The notes: generated by a model not told the origin, from the sequence alone. A DNA stretch of 62,924 nucleotides from Capnocytophaga sp. oral taxon 863 str. F0517 (GCF_000466425.1 NZ_KE992086.1:21006-83929), one strand, 5' to 3'. Numbered from the stretch's first letter, positions 46,676 to 55,188 are shown. Numbers and translations are program-made.

Positions 46676-46689
46676 TAAAAAAATTCAAA

Positions 46690-47295
46690 ATGGCAAGATA
46701 TACAGGCCCAAAAACAAAAATCGCTCGTAAGTTTGGTGAAGCGATTTTCGGTGAAGATAAGTCTTTTGCTAAGAAGAACTATCCACCAGGACAGCATGGA
46801 ATCAACCGCAAAAGAGCCAAACGCTCTGAATATGCAATCCAGCTACAAGAAAAACAAAAAGCAAAATATACCTATGGTATCCTAGAACGTCAGTTCCAAA
46901 ATATGTATGAAAAAGCGCGTCGTAGCAAAGGGGTAACCGGTGAGGTGCTACTCCAGCTCTGTGAAGCACGCTTGGACAATGTAGTATACCGTATGGGAAT
47001 CGCTCCTTCTCGCCGTGCTGCACGTCAGCTGGTTTCTCACCGTCATATTACAGTTAATGGCGAAGTGGTGAACATCCCTTCTTACTCCCTAAAACCAGGA
47101 GAGGTAGTAGGTGTACGTCACAAATCACAATCTCTTACGGTGATCGAAAACGCCTTGGCAAGTAATAGCTCCGTGTACGAATGGATCACTTGGAACCCAG
47201 AGAAATTGGAAGGAACTTTCGTAGCACTCCCTCAGCGTATCCAAATACCTGAAAACATTAAAGAACAATTAATCGTAGAGTTGTACTCTAAATAA
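46690..47295 (+). CDS. rpsD: Ribosomal protein S4
   Basis: 16S-rRNA assembly protein, 201 aa. An S4 RNA-binding domain ([30 protein letters not shown]) is clear. No zinc cysteines are seen at the N-terminus. In E. coli it is the alpha-operon repressor. 20 bases before rpoA. Confidence 0.98.
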   Translation: MARYTGPKTKIARKFGEAIFGEDKSFAKKNYPPGQHGINRKRAKRSEYAIQLQEKQKAKYTYGILERQFQNMYEKARRSKGVTGEVLLQLCEARLDNVVYRMGIAPSRRAARQLVSHRHITVNGEVVNIPSYSLKPGEVVGVRHKSQSLTVIENALASNSSVYEWITWNPEKLEGTFVALPQRIQIPENIKEQLIVELYSK

Positions 47296-47315
47296 TACTA
47301 GTCAGCAGTCAGATT

Positions 47316-48308
47316 ATGGCATTATTCAATTTTCAAAAACCAGATAAGGTTATCATGATTGAATCCTCCGAGTTCGAGGGCAAATTCGAGTTTCGCCCTC
47401 TCGAACCGGGTTACGGACTCACCATTGGTAACGCATTACGACGGGTGATGCACTCCTCTCTCGAGGGCTACGCAATCACTTCGGTTAAAATAGACACGGT
47501 AGAACACGAATTCTCTACCATCGCAGGGGTAGTGGAAGACGTTACCGAGATTATTTTGAACTTGAAGCAAGTGCGTTTCAAACTGCAAACAGAAGGTACC
47601 GACCACGAAAAGGCCTCTATCACTGTAACCGGTAAGAAACAATTGACTGCGGGTGATTTTCAAAAATTTATAACAGGCTTTCAAGTACTTAACCCTGATT
47701 TGGTAATCTGTAACATGGAGCCTACGGTGAATATCAAAATGGATATCACCATAGACAAAGGGATGGGTTACCTCTCAGCCGAAGAAAATGCGAAGCCTAA
47801 TATGCCTATAGGTACCATCCCTACCGATGCGATCTTTACCCCTATCAAAAACGTAAAATATAGCATCGAGAACTATCGTGTAGAGCAAAAAACCGATTAC
47901 GAAAAGCTGATTTTTGAAATCAAAACAGATGGCTCCATCCATCCTAAGGATGCTCTTATGGAAGCGGCTAAAACCTTGATTCATCACTTTATGCTCTTCT
48001 CAGACGAACGTATCACCATCGAGACAGAAGAGGTGGTACAGCCTGAAAGCTATGATGAGGAATCACTCCATATGCGCCAGCTCCTTAAGACCAAGCTAAT
48101 AGATATGGATCTCTCTGTTCGCGCTCTTAACTGCCTCAAAGCAGCCGAAGTAGATACCTTGGGCGACTTGGTTTCCTTCACCAAAACAGACTTGATGAAG
48201 TTCCGTAACTTTGGTAAAAAATCCCTTACCGAGCTCGACGAATTGGTCGAAAGCAAGGGACTCACCTTCGGAATGGATCTCTCAAGATACAAATTGGAAA
48301 AAGAGTAA
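47316..48308 (+). CDS. rpoA: RNA polymerase subunit alpha
   Basis: Alpha subunit, which nucleates RNA polymerase assembly and contacts activators. The N-terminal domain has [17 protein letters not shown] near residue 25, and the C-terminal domain has the helix-hairpin-helix [16 protein letters not shown] and [13 protein letters not shown]. 330 aa, normal length. 33 bases before rplQ. Confidence 0.98.
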   Translation: MALFNFQKPDKVIMIESSEFEGKFEFRPLEPGYGLTIGNALRRVMHSSLEGYAITSVKIDTVEHEFSTIAGVVEDVTEIILNLKQVRFKLQTEGTDHEKASITVTGKKQLTAGDFQKFITGFQVLNPDLVICNMEPTVNIKMDITIDKGMGYLSAEENAKPNMPIGTIPTDAIFTPIKNVKYSIENYRVEQKTDYEKLIFEIKTDGSIHPKDALMEAAKTLIHHFMLFSDERITIETEEVVQPESYDEESLHMRQLLKTKLIDMDLSVRALNCLKAAEVDTLGDLVSFTKTDLMKFRNFGKKSLTELDELVESKGLTFGMDLSRYKLEKE

Positions 48309-48341
48309 TAGATTCTGTTATAATACATTAATTCAACGAAA

Positions 48342-48818
48342 ATGAGACACGGAGATAAAATAAATAACTTAGGAAGAACCGCCGCTCATAGAAAATCTAT
48401 GTTGGCGAATATGGCTTGCTCGCTGATACAACACAAACGTATCAACACTACCTTGGCCAAAGCTAAGGCCTTGAAAGTGTTCGTAGAGCCTTTGATTACC
48501 AAATCAAAAGAAGACACTACCCACAACCGTCGTGTAGTATTCAGCCGCTTGCATAACAAATATGCCGTTACGGAACTTTTCAGAGACATCTCAGTAAAGG
48601 TAGCCAACCGTCCTGGAGGCTACACCCGTATCATCAAGCTGGGTAACCGCTTGGGTGACAACGCCGAGATGGCACTCATCGAGCTGGTAGATTACAATAC
48701 TACTTACGATGTGAAAGCAGGTAAGAAGAAGAAATCTACTCGTAGAAGCCGCGGAGGCAAAAAGGCAGAACAAGCTGCTGCCGCTCCAACACAAGAGGAA
48801 ACTACTTCTGAAGCATAA
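48342..48818 (+). CDS. rplQ: Ribosomal protein L17
   Basis: Exit-tunnel-region protein, last of the cluster, 158 aa. It has [20 protein letters not shown] and [20 protein letters not shown]. The C-terminal tail (Lys/Arg then Ala/Gln/Glu/Thr) is longer than in E. coli. A strong terminator follows. Confidence 0.97.
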   Translation: MRHGDKINNLGRTAAHRKSMLANMACSLIQHKRINTTLAKAKALKVFVEPLITKSKEDTTHNRRVVFSRLHNKYAVTELFRDISVKVANRPGGYTRIIKLGNRLGDNAEMALIELVDYNTTYDVKAGKKKKSTRRSRGGKKAEQAAAAPTQEETTSEA

Positions 48819-48822
48819 AACA

Positions 48823-48854
48823 AAAACCGCTCCAATTTTGGAGCGGTTTTTTTA
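48823..48854 (+). terminator. Intrinsic terminator of the ribosomal cluster
   Basis: AAAACCGCTCCAA (48823-48835) pairs with TTGGAGCGGTTTT (48838-48850), followed by TTTA. It may also serve the convergent gene at 48868. Confidence 0.88.
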
Positions 48855-48867
48855 TGGGTATTTGTTA

Positions 48868-49629
48868 TTAATCTATTCCGAAAAGGTTAAAATTAGAACC
48901 ATCTAAAGTAACAGCGTACTCACCTGCTTGGTCTATATTTAGCTCTATCAAGAAAGAAGTTTCCTTATAAGGATAGGCTTTGAAAGGCAAATAATCAATA
49001 TTATTACTTTTGCTTATTCCAAAAGAATTGGCATTTGTAACAATAATAGAACGTTCATTTCTACCTTGATCTAGCTTAAAGATTCCGATAACTTCATTGG
49101 GGTTGACCTGATTACTTATAGTCTTAGCAAGTAGAAGGACTTTTCCTTTCTTTATACGCAAAGGGGAACTTTTCCCCTTTACATATTGTCGGGTCTTGGC
49201 GGTACCTATACCTACAATGAAGGTGCTTGCACTAAGATTAGAACGAGTAGCTACTTTTTGATTCTCTAAGGATTCTAATACTTTTCCACTTTCGTCTAAT
49301 AGCAGGATGGTTCCCACATAGTCAGGTTCAGGAATATTGAATGAGTAAGGAGAATGGTTGGCAGCGCTATTATAAGGCTCATAGTTCTGCTGATTAGCCA
49401 ACTCAAATTTCTGTACCCTACCCGATTTGAATTTGATTTGTGAGATTTGAGCAGTTGGAAGCTTATTGATAACGGTTTCCTTCTCATAAGTGAATACGAC
49501 CTCACGATCGCTTACTTCCTTGATGTTGGCCTTGATTTCTTCGCCATTTCTCAGAGAAATCATATCTTGACTATAGGCAGAAGCTACCGCAGCCAAATTG
49601 AAAAGTATTATTTTTGCTATTTTTTTCAT
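48868..49629 (-). CDS. Exported protein, unknown function
   Basis: A 253-aa protein with a signal peptide (MKKIAKIILFNLAAVASAYSQ); ATG 49629 is preferred over the longer frame to 49698, because that extension is Cys/Phe-rich and not signal-like. The first half (DMISLRNGEEIKANIKEVSD, then a second ...EVVFTYEKETV) is a short beta repeat often found near the N-terminus of Bacteroidetes exported proteins. The second half is beta-rich. No family assigned. Confidence 0.6.
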   Translation of the reverse strand: MKKIAKIILFNLAAVASAYSQDMISLRNGEEIKANIKEVSDREVVFTYEKETVINKLPTAQISQIKFKSGRVQKFELANQQNYEPYNSAANHSPYSFNIPEPDYVGTILLLDESGKVLESLENQKVATRSNLSASTFIVGIGTAKTRQYVKGKSSPLRIKKGKVLLLAKTISNQVNPNEVIGIFKLDQGRNERSIIVTNANSFGISKSNNIDYLPFKAYPYKETSFLIELNIDQAGEYAVTLDGSNFNLFGID

Positions 49630-49654
49630 GGATAAATAATATTTTTGTAGGTTT

Positions 49655-49713
49655 TGTAAAAAAGAAAACCCTCTTTCACAAGAGTGTGAAAAGAACACTT
49701 CTGTGAAGAGGGT
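49655..49713 (-). terminator. Terminator of the small membrane-protein gene
   Basis: ACCCTCTTTCACA (49668-49680) pairs with TGTGAAGAGGGT (49702-49713) with inner pairing. On the minus strand it is followed by TTTTCTTTTTT, so it should terminate transcription from 49726-50049. Confidence 0.65.
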
Positions 49714-49725
49714 CTTAGCAATCTC

Positions 49726-50049
49726 TTAGTGTCCTGAGGCGGCAGCACTAGCGGCAAATATGCCAACGACGGTAAATAGGATAATTAGTCCTATCAGGGA
49801 AATACAAAGGCCTGCTATAGCTAAGCCTCTTGGTCGTTTGAAAACACCTATCGCAGAAAGGACAAGACCTAAAAACCAAACAATACCATTAAGAATAGGC
49901 ACTAAACAAAATACAAGGGCTATCAAAGCCAATACGAATCCAGCAGTCCCTACACCATTGCTTTTGGAGGGTTGATTCTGGATGATGATAGTTTGTCTGT
50001 TCTCTCCACTATTTTGTCCTTGTGGAGCTTGGGAATTTGTATTTTCCAT
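49726..50049 (-). CDS. Small membrane protein, DUF4190-like
   Basis: A 107-aa protein. An Asn/Gln/Ser-rich hydrophilic N-terminus (about 33 residues) is followed by two hydrophobic segments (about 35-65 and 70-105) with the small-residue-rich pattern GTAGFVLALIALVFCLVP and GLAIAGLCISLIGLIILF, as in DUF4190 proteins. No role is known. Confidence 0.6.
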   Translation of the reverse strand: MENTNSQAPQGQNSGENRQTIIIQNQPSKSNGVGTAGFVLALIALVFCLVPILNGIVWFLGLVLSAIGVFKRPRGLAIAGLCISLIGLIILFTVVGIFAASAAASGH

Positions 50050-50095
50050 AGAATAAAAAAATTGAATTATGATTTATAATAAGGTAGGTTTTCTA

Positions 50096-50677
50096 CTATC
50101 TATAGACTTTCCAGCCTTCTTTCTCTGTTTTGATAAAAGTTATTTTCTTGGAAAAGAAATCTGTTTGGTCTTTTTCGAATGGGAAAAAGGGTGTCTTGTC
50201 TCTTTTTAAGAAGGTAACATTTGCTTCAGCTTCTTTTTCAGATACAATATGAAAGTCAGCTAATTTGTCCATTTTAGCGGTGTAGCTTTTCACAGTATTT
50301 TCGTAAACATTCCCGTCACTATAACTCTTTTTTTGAGTTTCTAGTAAATAATCTTTAGATTTTTCTGTAAGAGAGATTATGGGGTATTTTTCGAACTCTC
50401 CTTCTTTAGGATTTCCTCTCCAGTCTAAAACGGGCAATTCTCCAATAGACATTTTTAAATAACCCTCTTTTTGTAGATTTTCATAAAGGTTAAATTCTTC
50501 TCTAGTAAAATAACCTCTATTCTCTTTAATTTCCCCTGTATAGATAATAATTTCTCCATACATTGGATTTTCTTCAAGAGATTCTTTTACTAGATCTTCT
50601 GCCTTGGAGGAAGAAAGTTTGCCAGAACAGGCACCTAAAAGGAGCCCAAGGGCTAAAAATGCTAAAATTTTTTTCAT
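50096..50677 (-). CDS. Lipoprotein, unknown function, probably periplasmic
   Basis: A 193-aa lipoprotein: signal ending LLLGAC, mature part beginning CSGKLSSSKAED. No K-(D/E)2 export signal follows the cysteine, so it probably stays in the periplasmic leaflet. The rest is Lys/Glu/Tyr-rich with no family recognised. Its upstream region holds a perfect palindrome beside the divergent regulator gene at 50813. Confidence 0.65.
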   Translation of the reverse strand: MKKILAFLALGLLLGACSGKLSSSKAEDLVKESLEENPMYGEIIIYTGEIKENRGYFTREEFNLYENLQKEGYLKMSIGELPVLDWRGNPKEGEFEKYPIISLTEKSKDYLLETQKKSYSDGNVYENTVKSYTAKMDKLADFHIVSEKEAEANVTFLKRDKTPFFPFEKDQTDFFSKKITFIKTEKEGWKVYR

Positions 50678-50730
50678 ACGATTGAATTATTTAAATTATT
50701 AATAATGAATTAATTACAAAAGTATTTTTC

Positions 50731-50753
50731 TTTTGTAGAATTATTCTACAAAA
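50731..50753. promoter_or_regulatory. Palindromic operator candidate
   Basis: TTTTGTAGAAT (50731-50741), one central base, ATTCTACAAAA (50743-50753): a perfect 11-bp inverted repeat between a divergent lipoprotein gene and an XRE regulator gene. Confidence 0.6.
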
Positions 50754-50803
50754 ATAATACGAAAAAAATCAGCTGTTTATGCTGAAAATAGATATTTTTA
50801 CCC

Positions 50804-50811
50804 TATTTTTG
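50804..50811 (+). promoter_or_regulatory. -7 element of the XRE regulator gene
   Basis: TATTTTTG fits TAnnTTTG and ends 1 base before the ATG at 50813, so transcription would start within or after that codon. No good TTTG was found 20 bases upstream. Confidence 0.4.
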
Positions 50812-50812
50812 C

Positions 50813-51190
50813 ATGAAAATACAAGAGATGAACGAGATCGTAGGGGAGAAAATCAAGAACCTCCGCAAAAGTAGAAACCTTTCCCAAGAGGAAGTGGCCG
50901 AGTCCTTACATGTGTCCCAATCTACCTATGCCCGTATAGAGAGCGGTGCAAGTAACTCATGGGCGGGCTATATCCTCCCCTTATGCGAGTTCTTTGGTAT
51001 ACAACCCGAAGAACTCCTCAAGACCGACCATATCGTCATCAATAACCATAATACCTCTTGCCAATATAGTGGGGGTTATGTAGTTAACCAACTCTCGGAT
51101 AAACTGATAGAGCAGTATGAAAAACGTTTGGCGGAAAAAGATAACTTTATCGCCTTTCTGCAAAGGGAGCTGGAGCAGCGGAGGAAATAG
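50813..51190 (+). CDS. XRE-family helix-turn-helix transcriptional regulator
   Basis: A 125-aa regulator. Residues about 8-64 form a Cro/C1-type HTH: VGEKIKNLRKSRNLSQEEVA, then LHVSQSTYARIESGA. The C-terminal 55 residues end in a coiled coil (EQYEKRLAEKDNFIAFLQRE), probably for dimerisation. The frame's first ATG is only 1 base past a -7 promoter element, so the start may be ATG 50828 (giving 120 aa) or translation is leaderless. It probably binds the palindrome at 50731-50753. Confidence 0.85.
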   Translation: MKIQEMNEIVGEKIKNLRKSRNLSQEEVAESLHVSQSTYARIESGASNSWAGYILPLCEFFGIQPEELLKTDHIVINNHNTSCQYSGGYVVNQLSDKLIEQYEKRLAEKDNFIAFLQRELEQRRK

Positions 51191-51216
51191 TGACTAACAA
51201 CTCAAAACTAAATTGT

Positions 51217-51423
51217 ATGACAATGAAAACTGATTTTAAAGTAGGACAGCGTGTATGGGTTTCTCCACAACTTACAGGCAAGGCTGATTGGGTGGAGGCA
51301 ACAATCACAGAGGTAGAACACAATCCTTTTGTAGGCATCGTTATTGAAGTAAAGACAGATGCAGGTGAGCTTTTTTTTGAAAAAGAAGATATGTTTAAAC
51401 CTATGCAACTAAGGGAGATCTGA
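51217..51423 (+). CDS. Small protein with SH3-like/KOW-like pattern
   Basis: A protein of 68 aa from ATG 51217 (or 66 from 51223). The frame is open back to GTG 51190, overlapping the upstream stop, but that segment is repeat-like. The pattern FKVGQRVWVSPQLTG ... VEATITEVEHN ... GIVIEVKTDAGELFFEKEDMF resembles a small SH3-like beta barrel that senses nothing known. A similar pattern occurs in genes at 62183 and 62494. Confidence 0.5.
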   Translation: MTMKTDFKVGQRVWVSPQLTGKADWVEATITEVEHNPFVGIVIEVKTDAGELFFEKEDMFKPMQLREI

Positions 51424-51554
51424 GAACACTTTTTAGGGCTATACAGAGTTTAAAGAAACTACAATGGTTTTGTCTCTCTGTAAGAGATATACGTGCTTTT
51501 AAGATAGAGGATTACTCAGATTTTACTGAGGAATTTCAAGAAGCTGCAAAATGA
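51399..51554 (+). pseudogene. Start-less open frame after the SH3-like gene, possible frameshift remnant
   Basis: In the +2 frame relative to the preceding gene there is a stop-free stretch ending TGA at 51552-51554. It encodes a plausible C-terminal segment (LFRAIQSLKKLQWFCLSV followed by RDIRAFKIEDYSDFTEEF) but has no ATG and no promoter. It may be the tail of the small SH3-like protein after a frameshift near 51410, or a chance frame. Confidence 0.3.
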
Positions 51555-51571
51555 GGAAAATTTAAAACTAT

Positions 51572-51603
51572 TTTGCAAAATCCCCAAAATTGCCGTATCT
51601 TTG
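51572..51603 (+). promoter_or_regulatory. Promoter of the purine nucleoside phosphorylase gene
   Basis: TTTG (51572-51575), 20 bases, TATCTTTG (51596-51603), 20 bases upstream of the ATG. Confidence 0.7.
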
Positions 51604-51623
51604 TGGCATAAAATCCTTACTAT

Positions 51624-52442
51624 ATGTACACAAAATACGAGCAGACGGCTCATTATATTCGACAATTCATCACGGAGGATACTCCTGAGTTCGCTATTAT
51701 CCTCGGTTCAGGACTTTCTCCTTTGCAAGACGAGGTCACTCCTATTATGGAAATTCCTTATGCAGGAATTCCTAACTTTCCCCAATCTACCGTAGAAGGA
51801 CACGGTAATAAGCTGATATACGGCACTCTATCGGGTAAATATGTACTGCTGATGAGTGGCCGCTTCCACTACTATGAGGGTTACCCCATGGATGCGGTGA
51901 CCTTTCCTATTCGTATCTTCCACCTCTTAGGAATCAAAAAACTGATTGTCTCCAATGCCTCCGGAGGCGTTAATCCCAACTTCTCTGTAGGGGACATCAT
52001 GCTTATTCGCGACCATATCAATCTATTTCCGGAGCATCCTCTGCGGGGTAGGAACTTAGAAAAATTCGGCACCCGCTTTCCTGATATGAGCCAGGCGTAT
52101 GATCGCCAAATGATTGATTTGGCAGAGACTATCGCTATGGAGCAAGGGACACCTCTGCAGAAGGGTGTCTATGTAGGTTTGCAAGGCCCTACCTTCGAGA
52201 CTCCCTCCGAATATGGGATGGTACGCGCCATAGGGGGCGATGCTGTCGGGATGAGTACCGTGCCTGAAGTGATAGTTGCTCGCCATCAAGGTATGCGGGT
52301 TTTTGCACTCTCTATCATCTCGGACTTGGGAGGAAAGGACATCTCCCCCAACGTGTCCCACACCGAGGTACTCAATGCGGTGAATGCCACCATGCCGAAG
52401 GTCTTAGCCTTAGTAAGGGAATTTGTCAAGAGAAGCAAGTAG
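51624..52442 (+). CDS. Purine-nucleoside phosphorylase
   Basis: Cytoplasmic enzyme that splits purine nucleosides with phosphate into base and ribose-1-phosphate for purine salvage. 272 aa, of the trimeric type (PunA-like): phosphate site ILGSGLSPL near residue 28, then VSNASGGVNP, and GLQGPTFETPSEY near 195 with GGDAVGMSTVPEVIVARH. Normal length. It has its own promoter. The repeat tract at 52441 follows. Confidence 0.93.
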   Translation: MYTKYEQTAHYIRQFITEDTPEFAIILGSGLSPLQDEVTPIMEIPYAGIPNFPQSTVEGHGNKLIYGTLSGKYVLLMSGRFHYYEGYPMDAVTFPIRIFHLLGIKKLIVSNASGGVNPNFSVGDIMLIRDHINLFPEHPLRGRNLEKFGTRFPDMSQAYDRQMIDLAETIAMEQGTPLQKGVYVGLQGPTFETPSEYGMVRAIGGDAVGMSTVPEVIVARHQGMRVFALSIISDLGGKDISPNVSHTEVLNAVNATMPKVLALVREFVKRSK

Positions 52443-52490
52443 ATAGTGACTAACGACAAGTGACCAGTGACTAATGGCTAATAGCTAAAA
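52441..52490. repeat. Degenerate 7-8-base intergenic repeat
   Basis: Runs of GTGACTAACGAC, AAGTGACCAGTGAC and TAATGGC-type units fill the gap between the phosphorylase gene and the next gene. Confidence 0.55.
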
Positions 52491-52495
52491 TCTAT

Positions 52496-54160
52496 ATGAC
52501 AATGAGAGTGAAAGATACTCAGGAACTAGATGGCTTATTAGATGAACTACTACAATCTCAAGAAAATGAGTGCGTAGAGTTCAAGGAGGCTAAAAATGAT
52601 TTTGATAGTAAAAAATTAGGACAATATTTTTCTGCTATTTCCAATGAAGCAAATCTAAGAGGCAAGGAAGAGGGTTGGCTCATTTTTGGTGTTGATGACA
52701 AGACCCATCGTATTGTCGGCACTCAATATAGGAATAGTCCTAAGAGCCTAAATAATTTAAAGGGAGATATCGCCAGAGGAATGACCCAACAAATCTCCTT
52801 TATAGAGATCTATGAGCTCATCAGAGAAGGGAAGCGAGTACTTCTATTTCAAATACCTGCTGCTCCTAAGGGAATTCCTATGGCTTTCTTAGGACACTAT
52901 TATGCACGTAATGCGGAGGAATTAGCACCTTTGCATATAGAAAAGATAGAGCGTATTCGTAGGCAGTATATTGAGGACTGGAGCGAACAGATTGTTCAGG
53001 AAGCCACCATAGAAGACTTAGACCCAGAGGCTATCGCGCTAGCACGGGAGAACTATGCGAACAAATTCCCACATATGGCCGCAGAGGTAGTCTCCTGGGA
53101 TGATAGTACCTTTCTGAACAAGGCTAAGCTAACTAAAAAAGGGAAGATTACTCGTACGGCACTGATTCTGTTGGGTAAAGATGAAGCCTCGTATTTGTTG
53201 GATTCTGCTGTAAAAATTCGTTGGAAACTAATAGATCGAGATAATAACGACTTAGACTATGAGTTTTTTGGTATTCCCATGTTGCTCTCAGTAGAAAAAG
53301 CCTTTGTTAAGATACGAAACTTGAAGTATCGTTATCTGCAAGAAGGTACGATTTTTCCTACAGAAGTAACCCAATATGAGCCTTTTTCTATTCGAGAAGC
53401 ACTGAATAATTGCATTGCACATCAGGACTATACAAAAAAGGCCTTTATCAATCTGATAGAGGGGGAAGATAGGTTGGTTTTTTCCAACTATGGGACTTTT
53501 ATTCCTCAAAGTGTAGAGAAGGTAGTACTAGAAGATGCTCCCGAGGAGACCTATCGGAATCGGTTCTTGGGACAAGCAATGTTTAACCTCAATATGGTAG
53601 ATACCGTAGGAGGTGGTATCAAGAAGATGTTCAACTACCAACGGAAACGCCTATTCCCTATGCCCGAATATGACCTTTCGGGAGGGAAAGTAAAAATGAC
53701 CCTCATAGGTAAGATTTTGGATATGAACTACGCCCAGCGCTTAGCACAAGATGAGGAACTTACCCTTGAGGAAATCATCTTGCTTGACAAGGTGCAAAAG
53801 CGAAAAGAACTTACTGCAATAGAAGAAAAACATCTAAGAAAGAAGCATCTTATAGAAGGGCGAAAGCCTAATTACTTCATTTGTAAAGAAATCTCGCAAA
53901 AAACAGGACAAAAAGCAGATTATTCCAAAAATAAGGGCTTAGACAAACAGTACTATTTGGATTTTATCCTTAATGCTGTCAAAGACCATAGCAATATGAC
54001 TCGTGCAGATATTGATAAGCTATTATGGGAGAAACTTCCGGATATACTGACTGATGAACAAAAGAAAAATAAGGTCAATAATCTATTAGCAGAACTCAAA
54101 AAGCGAGATAAGATTAAGAATATAGGGACATTTAAAACTTCTGTTTGGGTCTTAGTGTAA
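52496..54160 (+). CDS. ATP-binding protein, AlbA_2 (schlafen-type) plus HATPase_c_4
   Basis: A 554-aa protein. Residues about 20-140 form an AlbA_2/schlafen-like domain (ECVEFKEAKNDF, GWLIFGVDDKTHRIVG, VLLFQIPAAPKGIPMAF). Residues about 300-400 form a GHKL-type ATP-binding domain (REALNNCIAHQDYTKKAF, VDTVGGGIKKMF). A C-terminal winged-helix-like region ends the protein. Proteins with this design act as DNA- or RNA-binding regulators or defence proteins; the role here is unknown. ATG 52496 or 52502. The downstream gap carries twin hairpins and the next gene is a Fic protein. Confidence 0.82.
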   Translation: MTMRVKDTQELDGLLDELLQSQENECVEFKEAKNDFDSKKLGQYFSAISNEANLRGKEEGWLIFGVDDKTHRIVGTQYRNSPKSLNNLKGDIARGMTQQISFIEIYELIREGKRVLLFQIPAAPKGIPMAFLGHYYARNAEELAPLHIEKIERIRRQYIEDWSEQIVQEATIEDLDPEAIALARENYANKFPHMAAEVVSWDDSTFLNKAKLTKKGKITRTALILLGKDEASYLLDSAVKIRWKLIDRDNNDLDYEFFGIPMLLSVEKAFVKIRNLKYRYLQEGTIFPTEVTQYEPFSIREALNNCIAHQDYTKKAFINLIEGEDRLVFSNYGTFIPQSVEKVVLEDAPEETYRNRFLGQAMFNLNMVDTVGGGIKKMFNYQRKRLFPMPEYDLSGGKVKMTLIGKILDMNYAQRLAQDEELTLEEIILLDKVQKRKELTAIEEKHLRKKHLIEGRKPNYFICKEISQKTGQKADYSKNKGLDKQYYLDFILNAVKDHSNMTRADIDKLLWEKLPDILTDEQKKNKVNNLLAELKKRDKIKNIGTFKTSVWVLV

Positions 54161-54167
54161 ATATTTT

Positions 54168-54206
54168 TTCTAATAAATATTATAACCCGACTAAAATTTA
54201 TTAGAA
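54168..54206. promoter_or_regulatory. Inverted repeat A between the AlbA_2 and Fic genes
   Basis: TTCTAATAAAT (54168-54178) pairs with ATTTATTAGAA (54196-54206), an 11-bp perfect stem 8 bases after the upstream stop. Confidence 0.5.
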
Positions 54207-54240
54207 GAGGAATATGTAAAATATTGTATATCAGGAGCTT

Positions 54241-54283
54241 TCTTCTAATAAAATATAATGTTAAAGAAAAAATTATTAGAAGA
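54241..54283. promoter_or_regulatory. Inverted repeat B between the AlbA_2 and Fic genes
   Basis: TCTTCTAATAA (54241-54251) pairs with TTATTAGAAGA (54273-54283). The half-site is shared with repeat A and recurs once more inside the start of the Fic gene (about 54442-54452). The region 54161-54371 holds no gene. Confidence 0.5.
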
Positions 54284-54371
54284 ATAAGAGTGAGTATATC
54301 TTTAAATATTTCAAAATCAGCTATATAGTACTCTCTTAAAACAAGAACTAAGATAAAAAATAAGAGAGAAG

Positions 54372-54423
54372 CAAGTAGATAGTGACTAATGACTAATGAC
54401 AAGTGACTAATGACAAACGACCA
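54372..54423. repeat. Degenerate 7-8-base intergenic repeat
   Basis: GTGACTAATGACTAATGAC and AAGTGACTAATGAC units, just upstream of the Fic gene. An in-frame ATG at 54403 lies inside the repeat. Confidence 0.6.
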
Positions 54424-55146
54424 ATGAGCTTACTGAAAAGATTATTAGAAGAGAAAGAATGCCAACTAAGGGGCGGAATCTATCACCGTACCCAGATTGA
54501 TTTCTGCTATAATAGCAATCATATAGAAGGCAGCCAACTGACCCATGAGCAAACACGCTATATCTTTGAAACCAATACCATAGGGATCACAGACCAAGCG
54601 GTTAGGGTAGATGATATTATAGAGACCTCCAACCACTTTAGGGCTTTTGATTTCATGTTGGCTCATGCTATGGAACCCCTTACAGAGGAGATGATCAAGG
54701 AATTCCACAGGATCCTCAAGACAGGTACTTCCGATAGCGGGAAGGATTGGTTTGCAGTAGGGGATTATAAAAAACTGCCTAATGAAGTGGGAGGTAAGGC
54801 CACTACCCTCCCCGAAGATGTAGCCACTCAAATGGGCTATTTGTTGGAGAATTATTATCAGGAGCGCGCCAAGTCATTTCGAGATTTGGTGGCTTTTCAT
54901 TGGCGTTTTGAGGCCATTCATCCTTTTCAGGATGGCAACGGACGAGTGGGGCGTTTGCTGCTTTTTAAGGAGTGTTTGGCTAATGATATTACTCCCTTTA
55001 TCATCACGGAGAAGCTCCGCTGGTACTACTATCGAGGGCTGCAAAACTGGCCACAGTTAGAGGGTTATTTGTTGGATACTTGCTTGGCAGCGCAGGACGA
55101 ATATCAATTGTTGTTGAAATACTTCAGGGTAGGGATTAGTAGTTAG
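54424..55146 (+). CDS. Fic family protein (AMP transferase fold), class II-like
   Basis: A 240-aa protein that most likely transfers AMP or a related group to target proteins. The catalytic motif HPFQDGNGRVGR begins at residue 166. The N-terminus carries the inhibitory-helix type motif S-x-x-x-E-G (SNHIEGS, near residue 36), so it may be self-inhibited. The ATG at 54403 lies in repeat DNA, so 54424 is preferred. It follows the AlbA_2 protein gene in the same direction, but the gap is 263 bases, with hairpins. No toxin-antitoxin partner gene is adjacent. Confidence 0.88.
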   Translation: MSLLKRLLEEKECQLRGGIYHRTQIDFCYNSNHIEGSQLTHEQTRYIFETNTIGITDQAVRVDDIIETSNHFRAFDFMLAHAMEPLTEEMIKEFHRILKTGTSDSGKDWFAVGDYKKLPNEVGGKATTLPEDVATQMGYLLENYYQERAKSFRDLVAFHWRFEAIHPFQDGNGRVGRLLLFKECLANDITPFIITEKLRWYYYRGLQNWPQLEGYLLDTCLAAQDEYQLLLKYFRVGISS

Positions 55147-55188
55147 TGGTTAGTAATTAGTTTCAAACCACTAACTACTAACCACTAA
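55143..55188. terminator. Bidirectional hairpin between convergent genes
   Basis: A 19-bp stem (55143-55161 with 55170-55188, one mismatch) lies between the ends of the Fic gene and the HmuY-like gene. It is built from the same TAGTGGTTAGT-type repeat as other gaps. Confidence 0.5.

Noticed and set aside
48823-48854. Hairpin after rplQ considered as a regulatory element
   Set aside because: The T-run and position after the last gene of the cluster make it an ordinary terminator.
53953-54402. 149-aa minus-strand frame overlapping the AlbA_2 gene end and the downstream gap
   Set aside because: It is antisense to a confident coding region, its hydrophobicity comes from AT-rich gap DNA, and it has no start signal or family resemblance.
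54403-54423. Upstream ATG for the Fic gene
   Set aside because: It lies inside the intergenic repeat tract, and the protein begins naturally at MSLLKRLL from 54424.
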